Shown here: positions 33,476 to 41,527 of the stretch, piece after piece
Layout: every line of letters starts with the position of its first letter
Position numbering within the stretch: position 1 is the first letter of the stretch
Assembly: GCA_015488335.1 (NCBI GenBank)
Contig: WFNZ01000053.1
Span: forward strand, 1-42,709
Reading direction: 5' to 3'
DNA length: 42,709 bases
DNA from: Thermovibrio sp.
Lineage (GTDB): Bacteria; Aquificota; Aquificia; Desulfurobacteriales; Desulfurobacteriaceae
The notes under the pieces: model-generated
Seen by the model: the letters and a program-made list of their open reading frames with translations, nothing else
Database searches by the model: none
What the model was told of the DNA's origin: nothing
Program-made: the position numbers and the translations under genes

Positions 33476-34541
33476 CCTTTACCTCCCGGTAGAGCTCTAC
33501 GTAAGAGTCTACCATTGCAGAAACTGAAAACTTCTTAAGGATAAGAGAGAATGCGTTTTCAGTTAACCTCTCTCTCAGCTCTCTGTCTTTTATGAGCTTT
33601 AAGATTCCCTCAGACAGGGCTTTTGGGTTTTCTGGGGGGACTAAAATTCCCGTTTCTCCGTCCTTTACAGCCTCTACCGTTCCACCAACGGCAGTTGCAA
33701 CTACCGGAATTTTTAAGGCCATTGCTATGAGAAGGGAGCTCCCCAATCCCTCGTTCCTTGAGGGTAGAACAAACAGGTCTAAAGCCTTTGTGTAGTTTGG
33801 AACGTCTTTAACGAATCCGTAGAGGATGAGCTTCCCTTTTAATCTCCTTTCTTCAATCAGCTTCTCTAACTGTTTCCTTAACTTTCCCTCTCCGAAAACT
33901 ACGAACTTTGCAGACGGGAGCTCCCTTAAAATTGTTTCTGCTGCGCCAATGAGATTCGGAATGTCCTTCTGTTCTGTTAAGGCTGCAAGTGTTCCAATTA
34001 GAGGCTTTCCACCAAGTTCTTCCTTGATTTCTCTAACTTTTTTCAGGTTAAGCCCTCTGTTTATCTCTTCAACATCTACAGCGGAATGGATTACCGAGAC
34101 TTTTCCATTCAAAAAGGGGAGCTCCCTCTCTAAAATTTCCCTGACGGCTTCAGAAATTGCAACAACCCTGTCTGTGAGCCTGTATTTGAGCTTTGTAATT
34201 GGGTTTTTCTTCGGCAGGTAGTCAACTCTCCTCGTGTAGACAACCGGTTTCCTGTTGAACTTTTTAGAGAGTGCCGAAATTGTGTGTGCCTTTGCAGAGT
34301 GGGCGTGGATAATGTCAAAATTCTTTCCAACAGCGGCAACTCTTAAACAGTCTGATGACTGGTTCCCTTTGAGAGGTATAACTTCTACTCCCGCTTCTCT
34401 ACACCTCTTTTCAAGCTCGTCTCCAGTTCTGCAGGCTACTGCCTGTTTAAATCCCTTCTTTTTCAGGCCCTTAACCAGGTAGAAGAGCTGTTGCTCTCCT
34501 CCCCGCCATCCTCTCTCTGTGTCAACGTGTAGAATTCTCAT
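33468..34541 (-). CDS. GT4-family glycosyltransferase
   Basis: A 357-residue GT-B glycosyltransferase. The N-terminal part has VDTERGWRGGEQQLFYLVKGL and FDIIHAHSAKAHT; the donor-binding half has GTLAALTEQKDIPNLI, FGEGKLRKQLE and NEGLGSSLLIAMALKIPVVAT. In the EX7E motif the second acidic residue is replaced by Ile (SLLIAMA instead of SLLEAMA or SLLDAMA). It probably adds sugars to lipids or surface glycans. It is placed directly upstream of dnaA with an 8-nt overlap, so dnaA is probably expressed from its promoter. Confidence 0.9.
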   Translation of the reverse strand: MRILHVDTERGWRGGEQQLFYLVKGLKKKGFKQAVACRTGDELEKRCREAGVEVIPLKGNQSSDCLRVAAVGKNFDIIHAHSAKAHTISALSKKFNRKPVVYTRRVDYLPKKNPITKLKYRLTDRVVAISEAVREILERELPFLNGKVSVIHSAVDVEEINRGLNLKKVREIKEELGGKPLIGTLAALTEQKDIPNLIGAAETILRELPSAKFVVFGEGKLRKQLEKLIEERRLKGKLILYGFVKDVPNYTKALDLFVLPSRNEGLGSSLLIAMALKIPVVATAVGGTVEAVKDGETGILVPPENPKALSEGILKLIKDRELRERLTENAFSLILKKFSVSAMVDSYVELYREVKGG

Positions 34542-34591
34542 GACTCACCGGTTAACTTAATTTTCCGCAGAGTCAAAATTTTGGAGGAGCC

Positions 34592-36295
34592 ATGAGGTTT
34601 TCAAGGGCATTTATACCTACGAAGAAAGAGAGCCCTGCAGATGCGGAAATTCCCAGCCACAAGCTCTTAATAAGGGCTGGGTTTATAAGGAAAGTTGCCT
34701 CTGGACTTTACGATATTCTTCCACTTGGAGCTCTTGTTATAAGAAAGATAGAGAGGATTATCAGGGAAGAGATGGACAGGGCCGGAGCTCAGGAAGTGAT
34801 CCTCCCCATTATGCACCCGGCGGAGCTGTGGCTTGAGAGCGGAAGGTGGGACGTTTACGGCAAAGAGATGATAAAGTTTAAAGACCGCCACGAGAGGGAC
34901 TACTCCTTAGCTCCAACGGCAGAAGAGGTAATAACAGACCTTGTTAGGAAAGAGGTTCGCTCCTACAAAGACCTTCCGCTGAACCTCTACCAGATTGGGA
35001 GGAAATTCAGGGACGAGATAAGACCCCGTTTCGGCCTTATGAGGGCCAGGGAGTTCATAATGAAAGACGCTTACTCATTCCACGCAACAGACGAGGACGC
35101 AGAGAGAGAATACTGGAACATGTATGAGACCTACTCCCGGATATTTAAGAGAATGGGGCTTGAGTTTAAGGCCGTTGAGGCAGACACTGGAGAAATTGGC
35201 GGAAAGTTCTCCCACGAGTTTATGGTTATAGCAGATACGGGAGAGGGAAAGCTGGTCTACTGCGAGAAGTGCGGATACGCTGCAAGTACAGAGAAGGCCG
35301 AGCAGTTAAAACCTGAAGTTCCTAAAAATAGAGAGGAGCTCTTTAAGCCTGTTGAGAAGGTTCACACCCCAAACGTTAAGAGGATTGAGGAGGTTTCAGG
35401 GTTCTTGGGAGCTCCCCCGGAAAACATTTTAAAACTCCTTGTTTACATAGTTGACGGCCAGCCCGTTGCAGTTGCAATAAGGGGAGATAGGGAAGTTGAG
35501 GAGACAAAGCTGAAGCAGTTTTTCAGAGGTAAAGAGGTTCGCCTTGCAACAGACGAGGAGATAGAGAGGTTCACCGGCCAGCCTAAAGGTTTCCTCTCTC
35601 CAATCGGCTTGAAGATTCCTGTTTACGCAGATTACTCCGTTATCCCAATGGTTAATTTCGTAGCTGGAGCGGGAGAAAAGGACTACCACCTGAAGAACGT
35701 TAATTGGGGAAGAGACTTTGAAGTTAAGGAGTTTATAGACGTTGCAGAGGTGAGGGGTGGAGACCCATGCCCGAAGTGTGGAGCTCCCCTCATTGAAAAA
35801 AGAGGCATTGAGGTTGGTCACATCTTCAAGCTCGGAACGAAATACAGCGAGGCGATGGGGGCTCTCTTTGTTGATGAGAACGGCCAGGAAAAACCTATGA
35901 TTATGGGTTGCTACGGGATAGGCGTAACCAGAGTTATGGCCGCAGCAGTTGAGCAGAACCACGACGAAAACGGAATAATCTGGCCTGTTGAGATAGCTCC
36001 CTTTGAGGTTATCGTTATCCCTGTAAACGTTAAAAACGACGAGATTAGAGAAGTTGCCGAGAGGATTTATGAAGAACTGAAAGAGGCTGGCTTTGACGTT
36101 CTTATAGACGACAGAAACGCCCGCCCCGGCTTTAAGTTCAAAGATGCAGACCTGATAGGTATTCCATACCAGATAATCGTCGGCAAAGGCGTTAAAGACG
36201 GCCTTGTTGAGCTGAAAGAGAGAAAGACCGGCAAGAGGAAAGAAGTCAAGATTGAAGATACCGTTTCAGAGCTTAAAGGGTTGTTAAATAGATAA
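34592..36295 (+). CDS. proS: Prolyl-tRNA synthetase (bacterial type)
   Basis: Charges tRNA(Pro). The 567 residues follow the bacterial class II layout: motif 1 region near GLYDILPLGALVIRKIERIIREEMDRAGAQEV, motif 2 (RDEIRPRFGLMRAREFIMKDAYSFH), the editing INS domain of about 170 residues between motifs 2 and 3 (GFLGAPPENILKLLVY to about 390), motif 3 (MGCYGIGVTRVMAAAVEQNHDENGIIWP) and the anticodon-binding C-terminus. The ATG has GGAGGAG upstream. It is divergent from the glycosyltransferase gene. Confidence 0.98.
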   Translation: MRFSRAFIPTKKESPADAEIPSHKLLIRAGFIRKVASGLYDILPLGALVIRKIERIIREEMDRAGAQEVILPIMHPAELWLESGRWDVYGKEMIKFKDRHERDYSLAPTAEEVITDLVRKEVRSYKDLPLNLYQIGRKFRDEIRPRFGLMRAREFIMKDAYSFHATDEDAEREYWNMYETYSRIFKRMGLEFKAVEADTGEIGGKFSHEFMVIADTGEGKLVYCEKCGYAASTEKAEQLKPEVPKNREELFKPVEKVHTPNVKRIEEVSGFLGAPPENILKLLVYIVDGQPVAVAIRGDREVEETKLKQFFRGKEVRLATDEEIERFTGQPKGFLSPIGLKIPVYADYSVIPMVNFVAGAGEKDYHLKNVNWGRDFEVKEFIDVAEVRGGDPCPKCGAPLIEKRGIEVGHIFKLGTKYSEAMGALFVDENGQEKPMIMGCYGIGVTRVMAAAVEQNHDENGIIWPVEIAPFEVIVIPVNVKNDEIREVAERIYEELKEAGFDVLIDDRNARPGFKFKDADLIGIPYQIIVGKGVKDGLVELKERKTGKRKEVKIEDTVSELKGLLNR

Positions 36296-36307
36296 AAAGC
36301 GGCCCAC

Positions 36308-36853
36308 CTACCGGACCGTCTCTACAATCAGTTTTGAGTTGAAAAATCTGACTTCAGGTTGTCTCCTTGAGAAAATTTTTATTAGAGTTTCTGCGCTTTC
36401 AATCTGGTCTTTTACAGCTGAAATCAGTTTGTTAAGTTCTTTTTCAGACAACTCGCTTATTGCTATGGCGAAATCAAAACCTATGTTGTGTGTAAAGAAC
36501 CTTTTGTCTATGAACTCCTTTCCTCCGAGGACCAGGCCGTATCTGATATACGGGTATATCTCTTTATGTTTAATCGCCTTTGTAGAATAGGTTATGACCT
36601 CGTGAGAACTCAAGCTTTTATATTTTGTTTCAAGAACAACTAAAGGAAGATTGTTGTTTTCTCTAACAATTACTATATCTGCCTGGAATGCGTGATTTCC
36701 TCTTCTCGGGTTTAACGGTGTGTTTGGTTCAAACTCAAATCTCTCATTTACCACTACCTGATAGAGTAAATTCTGATGTTCTCTAACTCTGTAGTTTGGG
36801 AGTTCCTTCTCTAAAAACTCAGCAATTTCTCTCCTGAATTCTGACTCTCTCAT
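36308..36853 (-). CDS. PD-(D/E)XK-type nuclease-like protein
   Basis: A 181-residue protein with a plausible nuclease core: D59 in AFQADIVIV and E75-T-K77 in LPLVVLETKYKS, i.e. D-x15-E-x-K, as in restriction-endonuclease-like folds, including the N-terminal domain of type I HsdR. The N-terminus is a helix (FRREIAEFLEKEL) with YRVREHQNLLYQVVVNERF. It is the last gene of a minus-strand cluster, 11 nt after the PLD-HerA gene, so the two are likely expressed and may work together. HerA ATPases are often paired with nucleases. The target is unknown. Confidence 0.7.
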   Translation of the reverse strand: MRESEFRREIAEFLEKELPNYRVREHQNLLYQVVVNERFEFEPNTPLNPRRGNHAFQADIVIVRENNNLPLVVLETKYKSLSSHEVITYSTKAIKHKEIYPYIRYGLVLGGKEFIDKRFFTHNIGFDFAIAISELSEKELNKLISAVKDQIESAETLIKIFSRRQPEVRFFNSKLIVETVR

Positions 36854-36864
36854 GCTTTTCCTCC

Positions 36865-38838
36865 TTAGTTTATTTCTGTTAAAACGGGAAATGGAACTGC
36901 TAAGCCGCTGATTACTCCGCTGCCGGTCTGGAGCGTTGGCAGTAGAGAGGTTATGTCTCTGCCGGCAAACTCTACAAAGGTTTCTACTGCCTGCAGATCG
37001 TTGACGTTGATTATTCTGAACATTGCCTGTGTGTTTGTTTGGGCCAGAACGTATTTGCTGACCTGGGCCGGTCTCTGTGTTATTACTACGAGGCCTAAGT
37101 TGAACTTCCTTCCCTCTGCTGCGATTTTCCTTGCGGTGTTAAGGGCTAAGTTCTTTTTGTCTGCTGAAACATCTCCGTAGCTCTTTTCAGGGGCGAAGTT
37201 GTGGGCTTCCTCAAGGATTAAGAGCCTTCTCTTTCTGTCTTTTCTGTTTTTGAAGAAGAGCTCCTGCATGAAAAGGCCTGCAAGGTTTACCCTTGTCTGC
37301 GGGTCTGTTATTTTATTCAGGTTCAGTATGAAAATTAAGGGCTTCGGTTCTTCGTTGGGGTTAAGAAGCTCCTCTAAATCTTTGGCAACGTCTTCCTGAT
37401 TTTCCCACTTTCCTGATAGGGTTTTGGTAACGTAGGTGTCTGAGGTTAGCGGGTTGTTCCCATCTTCGTCTTCTATCTGAGAGAGAAGTCCTTTAAGGTC
37501 TCCTGTTTTAAAGCCGGAGCTCCCTATATCGGGCTTTACCCACTTGGTTATTATGTTTCTGTTTTTCTTGGCTGTTCTGCTGTTGCCGGAGATTAAATGG
37601 CTGTATCCCAGCTCTTTTATCAGCTCCTCAACTTCTTCAGGGTAAATGGGGAAGAGGATGTCTGAAATTTCTACTTCTTTAATGAGTTTCGGGTTTACTC
37701 CTAAGTCTATTAATCCCTGTTTATACTCGCCGTGGGGGTCTAAGATGAAAACTTCCGGCGGATTTTCTGTTTCAACGGCTCTCTTTATGAAGAGTTTTGT
37801 GAAGTGGCTCTTTCCAGAGCCTGTTGTTCCGAGAACTGCCATGTGTTTTGTGATTACTTCTTCAAGGTCTATAAAAACCGTTATGTTGCTGTTTCCCTCT
37901 AAATTTCCAATTTCTATTGGTGTTTTCATCTCTTTTCCTGAGAAGTCCTTTTTCATTACGTTACTTAGAGTCTCTTTTGAAGCTCTGTATATTCCGTTTC
38001 CAACGTCAAAGGGTTTTAGAGGTGTCTGGAGCTTCTGGCCGTTTATCTCTCCAACAACCTGAGCAACTGCTATCCTTACCCTATCTCCGTTCTCGTTGAG
38101 GTATGAGTAGGTAGCGGCCTTTTTCCAGCTGTTATCCTTCCTTCCTGAGAATAGGAGTTTAAACTGGTCTAAAGATCCAAATACCTGAGACTCACTTCCA
38201 GAAAAGGGGTTTGCAAAGAATCCCATGTCGTATGAGTAGATGCTCTCTATCTTTCCTAAGATTTTCCTTTCTCCGTCCCTTACCTCAACGTAACTCTGTT
38301 CTGTGATTTCAGGGTCTAAAAGGATAAACTCAAAGGAGTTTGACTTTACAGGGTTCAGCGCAAAGCCGATGAGGTCGTCTGAGAAGATAACAGTTCCAGG
38401 GTCTTCTTTTATCTTCTCAAAGTAGTCTGTAAGCTCTTTTACCTCCTCTCCGTCTGATGTGTCGTAGTAGACGGCTACTTCTATGTTTCCCTTTGAGTAT
38501 TCAGACATTCCGGCCTCTGTGAAGTTGGCAGAGCCTACAACGGCCTTTTGATCGTCTACAACTATGAACTTTGCGTGGAGACGGTTGTTGAGATAAATTC
38601 TTCCTCCCTTTTCCCTTATCGTTTTGAAGACAATTTCGTCTGTTATGAGGAGATCGCGGAGCTCCGACCCTCTTAAGATAACCTCAATCTCTATTCCTTT
38701 TTCTGTGTCAACGTTCTCAAGGAGCCTTCTTACAAGTGAGCCTTTAAGCCACGCAGAGGCTATCTTTATGCTCTTTTCCGCCTCTCCTACAATTCTCTCT
38801 ACTTCTGTGTAGATGTTGTCTCCGTTGAGGGTTCTCAT
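36865..38838 (-). CDS. PLD-domain / HerA-type ATPase fusion protein
   Basis: A 657-residue two-module protein. The N-terminal 130 residues are a phospholipase-D-type nuclease domain with one HKD motif (LHAKFIVVDDQKAVVGSANF, H and K at about 88 and 90). The C-terminal half is a HerA/FtsK-type ATPase: GTTGSGKS, ILDPHGEY, Walker B LLILEEAHNFAP, and AEGRKFNLGLVVITQRPAQ. HerA proteins form hexamers that pump DNA. I start at the second ATG (38838), which overlaps the upstream stop as ATGA and suits GGAGG better than the ATG at 38847. A DNA-pumping nuclease, possibly antiviral, is inferred. Confidence 0.88.
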   Translation of the reverse strand: MRTLNGDNIYTEVERIVGEAEKSIKIASAWLKGSLVRRLLENVDTEKGIEIEVILRGSELRDLLITDEIVFKTIREKGGRIYLNNRLHAKFIVVDDQKAVVGSANFTEAGMSEYSKGNIEVAVYYDTSDGEEVKELTDYFEKIKEDPGTVIFSDDLIGFALNPVKSNSFEFILLDPEITEQSYVEVRDGERKILGKIESIYSYDMGFFANPFSGSESQVFGSLDQFKLLFSGRKDNSWKKAATYSYLNENGDRVRIAVAQVVGEINGQKLQTPLKPFDVGNGIYRASKETLSNVMKKDFSGKEMKTPIEIGNLEGNSNITVFIDLEEVITKHMAVLGTTGSGKSHFTKLFIKRAVETENPPEVFILDPHGEYKQGLIDLGVNPKLIKEVEISDILFPIYPEEVEELIKELGYSHLISGNSRTAKKNRNIITKWVKPDIGSSGFKTGDLKGLLSQIEDEDGNNPLTSDTYVTKTLSGKWENQEDVAKDLEELLNPNEEPKPLIFILNLNKITDPQTRVNLAGLFMQELFFKNRKDRKRRLLILEEAHNFAPEKSYGDVSADKKNLALNTARKIAAEGRKFNLGLVVITQRPAQVSKYVLAQTNTQAMFRIINVNDLQAVETFVEFAGRDITSLLPTLQTGSGVISGLAVPFPVLTEIN

Positions 38839-39125
38839 TCTTCCCATTCCTCCCTTAGGTCTTTAATCTGTTCTCTCAATTTGGCCAGTTTCTTTTCAAG
38901 TTCTTCCATACTCTTTGCTCCAAACATTTTCATCATCATCTTTCTGTCTGATTCTGCAAATTTTTCCTGGACAGGTTTTATATACTTCTCATACGCCTCT
39001 ATGACCTTTTTCGGCGGGGGGCTATTAACTATCTTTTCAAGCTCTTCGTAAGTGAAGCCTCCTTCTATCCTTACTGCGGCGGGAGCTCCCTCCTCAAGTC
39101 TCTCCTTTTTCTTCCTCTTTGCCAT
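38835..39125 (-). CDS. Small charged helical protein, 96 aa, unknown
   Basis: The protein is rich in Lys, Glu and Arg, beginning with a basic stretch (AKRKKKERLEEG) and ending in a heptad-like coiled coil (SMEELEKKLAKLREQIKDLREEWEE). No family is recognised. Its stop overlaps the PLD-HerA start, so it is probably an operon partner, possibly an adaptor of that ATPase. The ATG has GGGAAGAGG upstream. Confidence 0.75.
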   Translation of the reverse strand: MAKRKKKERLEEGAPAAVRIEGGFTYEELEKIVNSPPPKKVIEAYEKYIKPVQEKFAESDRKMMMKMFGAKSMEELEKKLAKLREQIKDLREEWEE

Positions 39126-39143
39126 TTCCTCTTCCCTTAAATT

Positions 39144-39539
39144 TTATTCAACTGGAACCCAGCCCTTCTCGGTCCAGCGGTAGGGCGTGTCGCTCTCTGG
39201 CCTTTTCCAGATGAAAAACTCCCTCTCACGGGGCAGGTGATAGATAAAGGCCTCAATCTCCTCTCCATTCAGTCTGAACTTCTCTAAAGACCTTGTGTAA
39301 AAGCTCGGATACCCTTCTAAGTAGTCTAAGTTTTTCAGCGTCTTCTCATCTACCCGGTAGATTTCAACTTCTACGGGAGCTCCCTCCTCTCCCGGAACAA
39401 CTGCCGGGTAGCTGTAGTGTCCTAAGATAAATTTTTTGTGGGAAATTCCCGTTCCCAAAAACTGAGAGTTTTTTAAAAAGCTGTGGTTGTAAAAACCTCT
39501 CTTTAGAGTTCCGTAAACGGCTACTGTAAAGGTTTTCAT
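39144..39539 (-). CDS. Gamma-glutamylcyclotransferase (GGCT/AIG2-like) family protein
   Basis: The 131-residue protein starts FTVAVYGTLKRGFYNHSFL, the hallmark YGTLxxG of the GGCT-like fold, and has the conserved LDYLEGYPSFYTR block whose Glu is the usual catalytic acid. The family cleaves gamma-glutamyl amides to 5-oxoproline or acts on similar amine adducts. It sits between the FGase-like gene and the small charged protein and has its own ribosome site (GGGAGAGG), right after a terminator-like hairpin. Confidence 0.85.
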   Translation of the reverse strand: MKTFTVAVYGTLKRGFYNHSFLKNSQFLGTGISHKKFILGHYSYPAVVPGEEGAPVEVEIYRVDEKTLKNLDYLEGYPSFYTRSLEKFRLNGEEIEAFIYHLPREREFFIWKRPESDTPYRWTEKGWVPVE

Positions 39540-39550
39540 CCTCTCCCTCC

Positions 39551-39583
39551 TTTTAAAAAGTCCCGGCCCTAAAGGGCCAGGGA
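39551..39583 (-). terminator. Terminator-like hairpin overlapping the stop of the FGase-like gene
   Basis: GGCCCT (39565-39570) and AGGGCC (39573-39578), extended by CCC and GGG across a one-base bulge, form a strong stem on the minus strand followed by ACTTTTT. The stem includes the stop codon of the FGase-like gene. The GGCT gene's ribosome site starts just after the T-run, so this may act as an attenuator within the cluster. Confidence 0.6.
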
Positions 39584-40243
39584 AACCATTGAGAGGGCTG
39601 TTATTACCTGGTCTGTGTATTTCGTTCTGAGGGTTTTAGATATTTCCAGTTGGATAACGTTTAACTTCTCTCCGAACCGCTCTTTCACTTCCTCTAAGAA
39701 CGGATGTCCCTGATATCCGGGAACTTCGCAGCCGATAGGGTTCTGATTAAGGTCTATACCTCCGGCTTCAAGGAGAACTTCCAACTTTCTCTTAATTCTG
39801 TCTCTCAGCTCTACGGGGCAGAGGGTTCCGTGCCTCGTCCCAAGTATCATCCCATAGCCTTTTTCGTCTTTAACGCCGTGAATCCCAAAGAGGAGCGTCT
39901 TTTCCATGACTTTTCCGTCCTCTCCCAAAACTCCGAGCTCTTTTAGAACTCCTTTCAGCTGGTTGAAGAACTCTTCTACGGCCTCTCTCTGGTAGTTTTC
40001 AGGGCAGCTGCAGTCAACTCCCGTGTGGTCTGCCGGTCTGTTAAGGTCTGCAACAGCCCTTGAAACCTGTGCAACTATACCGGCAGTTCCTACTCTCCTG
40101 TGGAGCTCCCTCACTATCGTTCCCGTGTAGAACTCCCTCTTTGGTGCTGCGGCGTGGGGAGCCCAGAAGACCACCTTTAAGTCTTTCCTCAGTGGCAGGT
40201 AAACGTCGTGGAAACGGGTTTCTTTTAATCTTCCGCCAACCAT
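39569..40243 (-). CDS. N-formylglutamate amidohydrolase-like zinc hydrolase
   Basis: The 224-residue sequence has features of the FGase/M14-like fold: APHAAAPKREFYTG (His and Glu as likely zinc ligands), VSRAVADLNRPADHTG, FGIHGVKDEKGYGMILGTRHGTLCP and the C-terminal LNVIQLEISKTLR with the probable catalytic Glu. Family members hydrolyse N-formylglutamate or related amides. Here there is no histidine-degradation context; the neighbour is a gamma-glutamyl cyclotransferase-like gene, suggesting a shared amide-bond chemistry. The ATG overlaps the upstream gene's end by 19 nt with GGAGGAAG upstream. Substrate unknown. Confidence 0.65.
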   Translation of the reverse strand: MVGGRLKETRFHDVYLPLRKDLKVVFWAPHAAAPKREFYTGTIVRELHRRVGTAGIVAQVSRAVADLNRPADHTGVDCSCPENYQREAVEEFFNQLKGVLKELGVLGEDGKVMEKTLLFGIHGVKDEKGYGMILGTRHGTLCPVELRDRIKRKLEVLLEAGGIDLNQNPIGCEVPGYQGHPFLEEVKERFGEKLNVIQLEISKTLRTKYTDQVITALSMVSLAL

Positions 40244-41094
40244 TTCTCTTCCTCCTTTAAAAAGTCTGGTTCTTTAAACTCTTCCGGGTCAAAACCGGCT
40301 TTTTTGAACTGTTCCGTTAGTTCCCTGTAAAGCCTTTTAAGGTCAAACCACTTATCTTCATCTATGGAAACTGACTGATTTCTCAACTCGTAGATAAACT
40401 CTTTGAGCTTTCTGTTCTTTACAAGTTGGGAGATTTCCGGCGGGAGCTCCCCTTCCCTAATAAACCTGTTTACCAGGTATCTGTTCTTGTAGATGAGGTA
40501 GGTTTTTACGATGAAAGAGAAGAGAGGGAGTAACCTCTCGTCTTCCCTGTAAAACGTTGATAGGTATTGCGGAGCAAGTGTTTCTTCTGTTAAGACTCTA
40601 AAGAGGTCTCTCAGCCTCTCATCTCCAGAGGAATACCACCCTTCTGCTATTCCCGGCCTGCAGCCGTAACTTATGTAGATTATCCCGTTGAACCTGAAAC
40701 CTCTGTTGATTGCCTCTTTTATCTTCTCGTTTGGCTTCGGTGATAGAAGGTAAACAGTTGAGAGGAAAGAGGTTATCTGGGCAGTTGGGATTCTCACTGC
40801 GTAGAAGAACTCCTCGCCACCACCTACACCTTCTTCAGTGTTGTAGCCCTCCTGCCAGAAACCGCCGTGTTTCACAAACCTATTTCTGTTCTGCTGTTTC
40901 TTGATCAGCTCAAGGGCAACCTCTTCAAACCTTCTGATTGAGTCTTCGTCGTCAATAGTTATATCGCCTGTTATCAACCTCCATGTTATTTGTTTTAGAA
41001 GATCTAAAGCTTTAAATGAAACCCAGTTTGGCGTTTTCTTAAGCTCTTTTTTTACCTGATTGAGCAAAAACTTCTCATATTCGTCAAGTGGCAT
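40225..41094 (-). CDS. Unknown protein, 289 aa
   Basis: I chose the start at ATG 41094 because AAGGAGG lies 6 nt upstream; the longer in-frame start at 41160 has no such site and overlaps the preceding gene. The protein is helical and charged, with a more conserved-looking middle (KHGGFWQEGYNTEEGVGGGEEFFYAVRIP, then GIIYISYGCRPGIAEGWYS). The Gly-rich GYNTEEGVGGGEEF loop could be a substrate or ligand site. I do not recognise a family. It is part of the ankyrin-to-nuclease cluster. Confidence 0.75.
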   Translation of the reverse strand: MPLDEYEKFLLNQVKKELKKTPNWVSFKALDLLKQITWRLITGDITIDDEDSIRRFEEVALELIKKQQNRNRFVKHGGFWQEGYNTEEGVGGGEEFFYAVRIPTAQITSFLSTVYLLSPKPNEKIKEAINRGFRFNGIIYISYGCRPGIAEGWYSSGDERLRDLFRVLTEETLAPQYLSTFYREDERLLPLFSFIVKTYLIYKNRYLVNRFIREGELPPEISQLVKNRKLKEFIYELRNQSVSIDEDKWFDLKRLYRELTEQFKKAGFDPEEFKEPDFLKEEEKWLAED

Positions 41095-41104
41095 CTTTAC
41101 CTCC

Positions 41105-41527
41105 TTACTCAAACGGGATGTATCTTTCGGCAGTTTCGGTAAAAAGTTCTTTGAACTCATCCTTACTCAATCCGTACTTTTCAGGAACAAACGAGATTTC
41201 ACTGTAGATTCCTTCAAACCCTTTTCCGCACCCTTCTAAGAATCTGACGAGGGCCCTTACAACATAGAGGAGCTGCGGTCTTGCGTTTTCGGGGAGCTCC
41301 GGGTCAACCACCCTTTCAAAGTAAGCGGTTATCTGGTCTCTGTATTTGAGGAAGAGCTCTTTCAGGAGAAGTCCTACTTCAAAGTTTTCTTTAGAGGGTT
41401 CTAAAAGTAGAGGTAGTTCAACAAGCCCGTGAATCAGCCTTTTAAGGTTCTCCTCAAGAAGAACTCCCTTTTCAGATAGCAGGAACTCCCTCAGGGCTTC
41501 TGTTATTAGCTCTCTTAAGGGCTCAAT
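41105..41527 (-). CDS. Helical unknown protein without canonical start codon
   Basis: On the minus strand a frame is open from just after a TAA near 41552 to TAA 41105, yet contains no ATG, GTG or TTG before a GTG at 41311. The codons from about 41527 read like real protein (EPLRELITEALREFLLSEKG, then VGLLLKELFLKYRDQITAYFERVVDPELP), so starting at 41311 would cut a normal-looking helical protein to 68 aa. An ATT at 41525-41527 overlaps the ankyrin stop (ATTGA), with GGAAGAG before it, and may be the start, giving 140 aa. A ribosomal frameshift or a sequence error joining it to the ankyrin gene is the alternative. Family unknown. Confidence 0.6.
   Translation of the reverse strand: MEPLRELITEALREFLLSEKGVLLEENLKRLIHGLVELPLLLEPSKENFEVGLLLKELFLKYRDQITAYFERVVDPELPENARPQLLYVVRALVRFLEGCGKGFEGIYSEISFVPEKYGLSKDEFKELFTETAERYIPFE

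Noticed and set aside
35429-35962. 177-codon frame antisense to proS
   Set aside because: proS is intact and well conserved here; the antisense frame has no ribosome site and no recognisable family.
40243-41160. Start of the 289-aa protein at 41160
   Set aside because: No ribosome site there and a 56-nt overlap with the preceding gene; ATG 41094 follows AAGGAGG.
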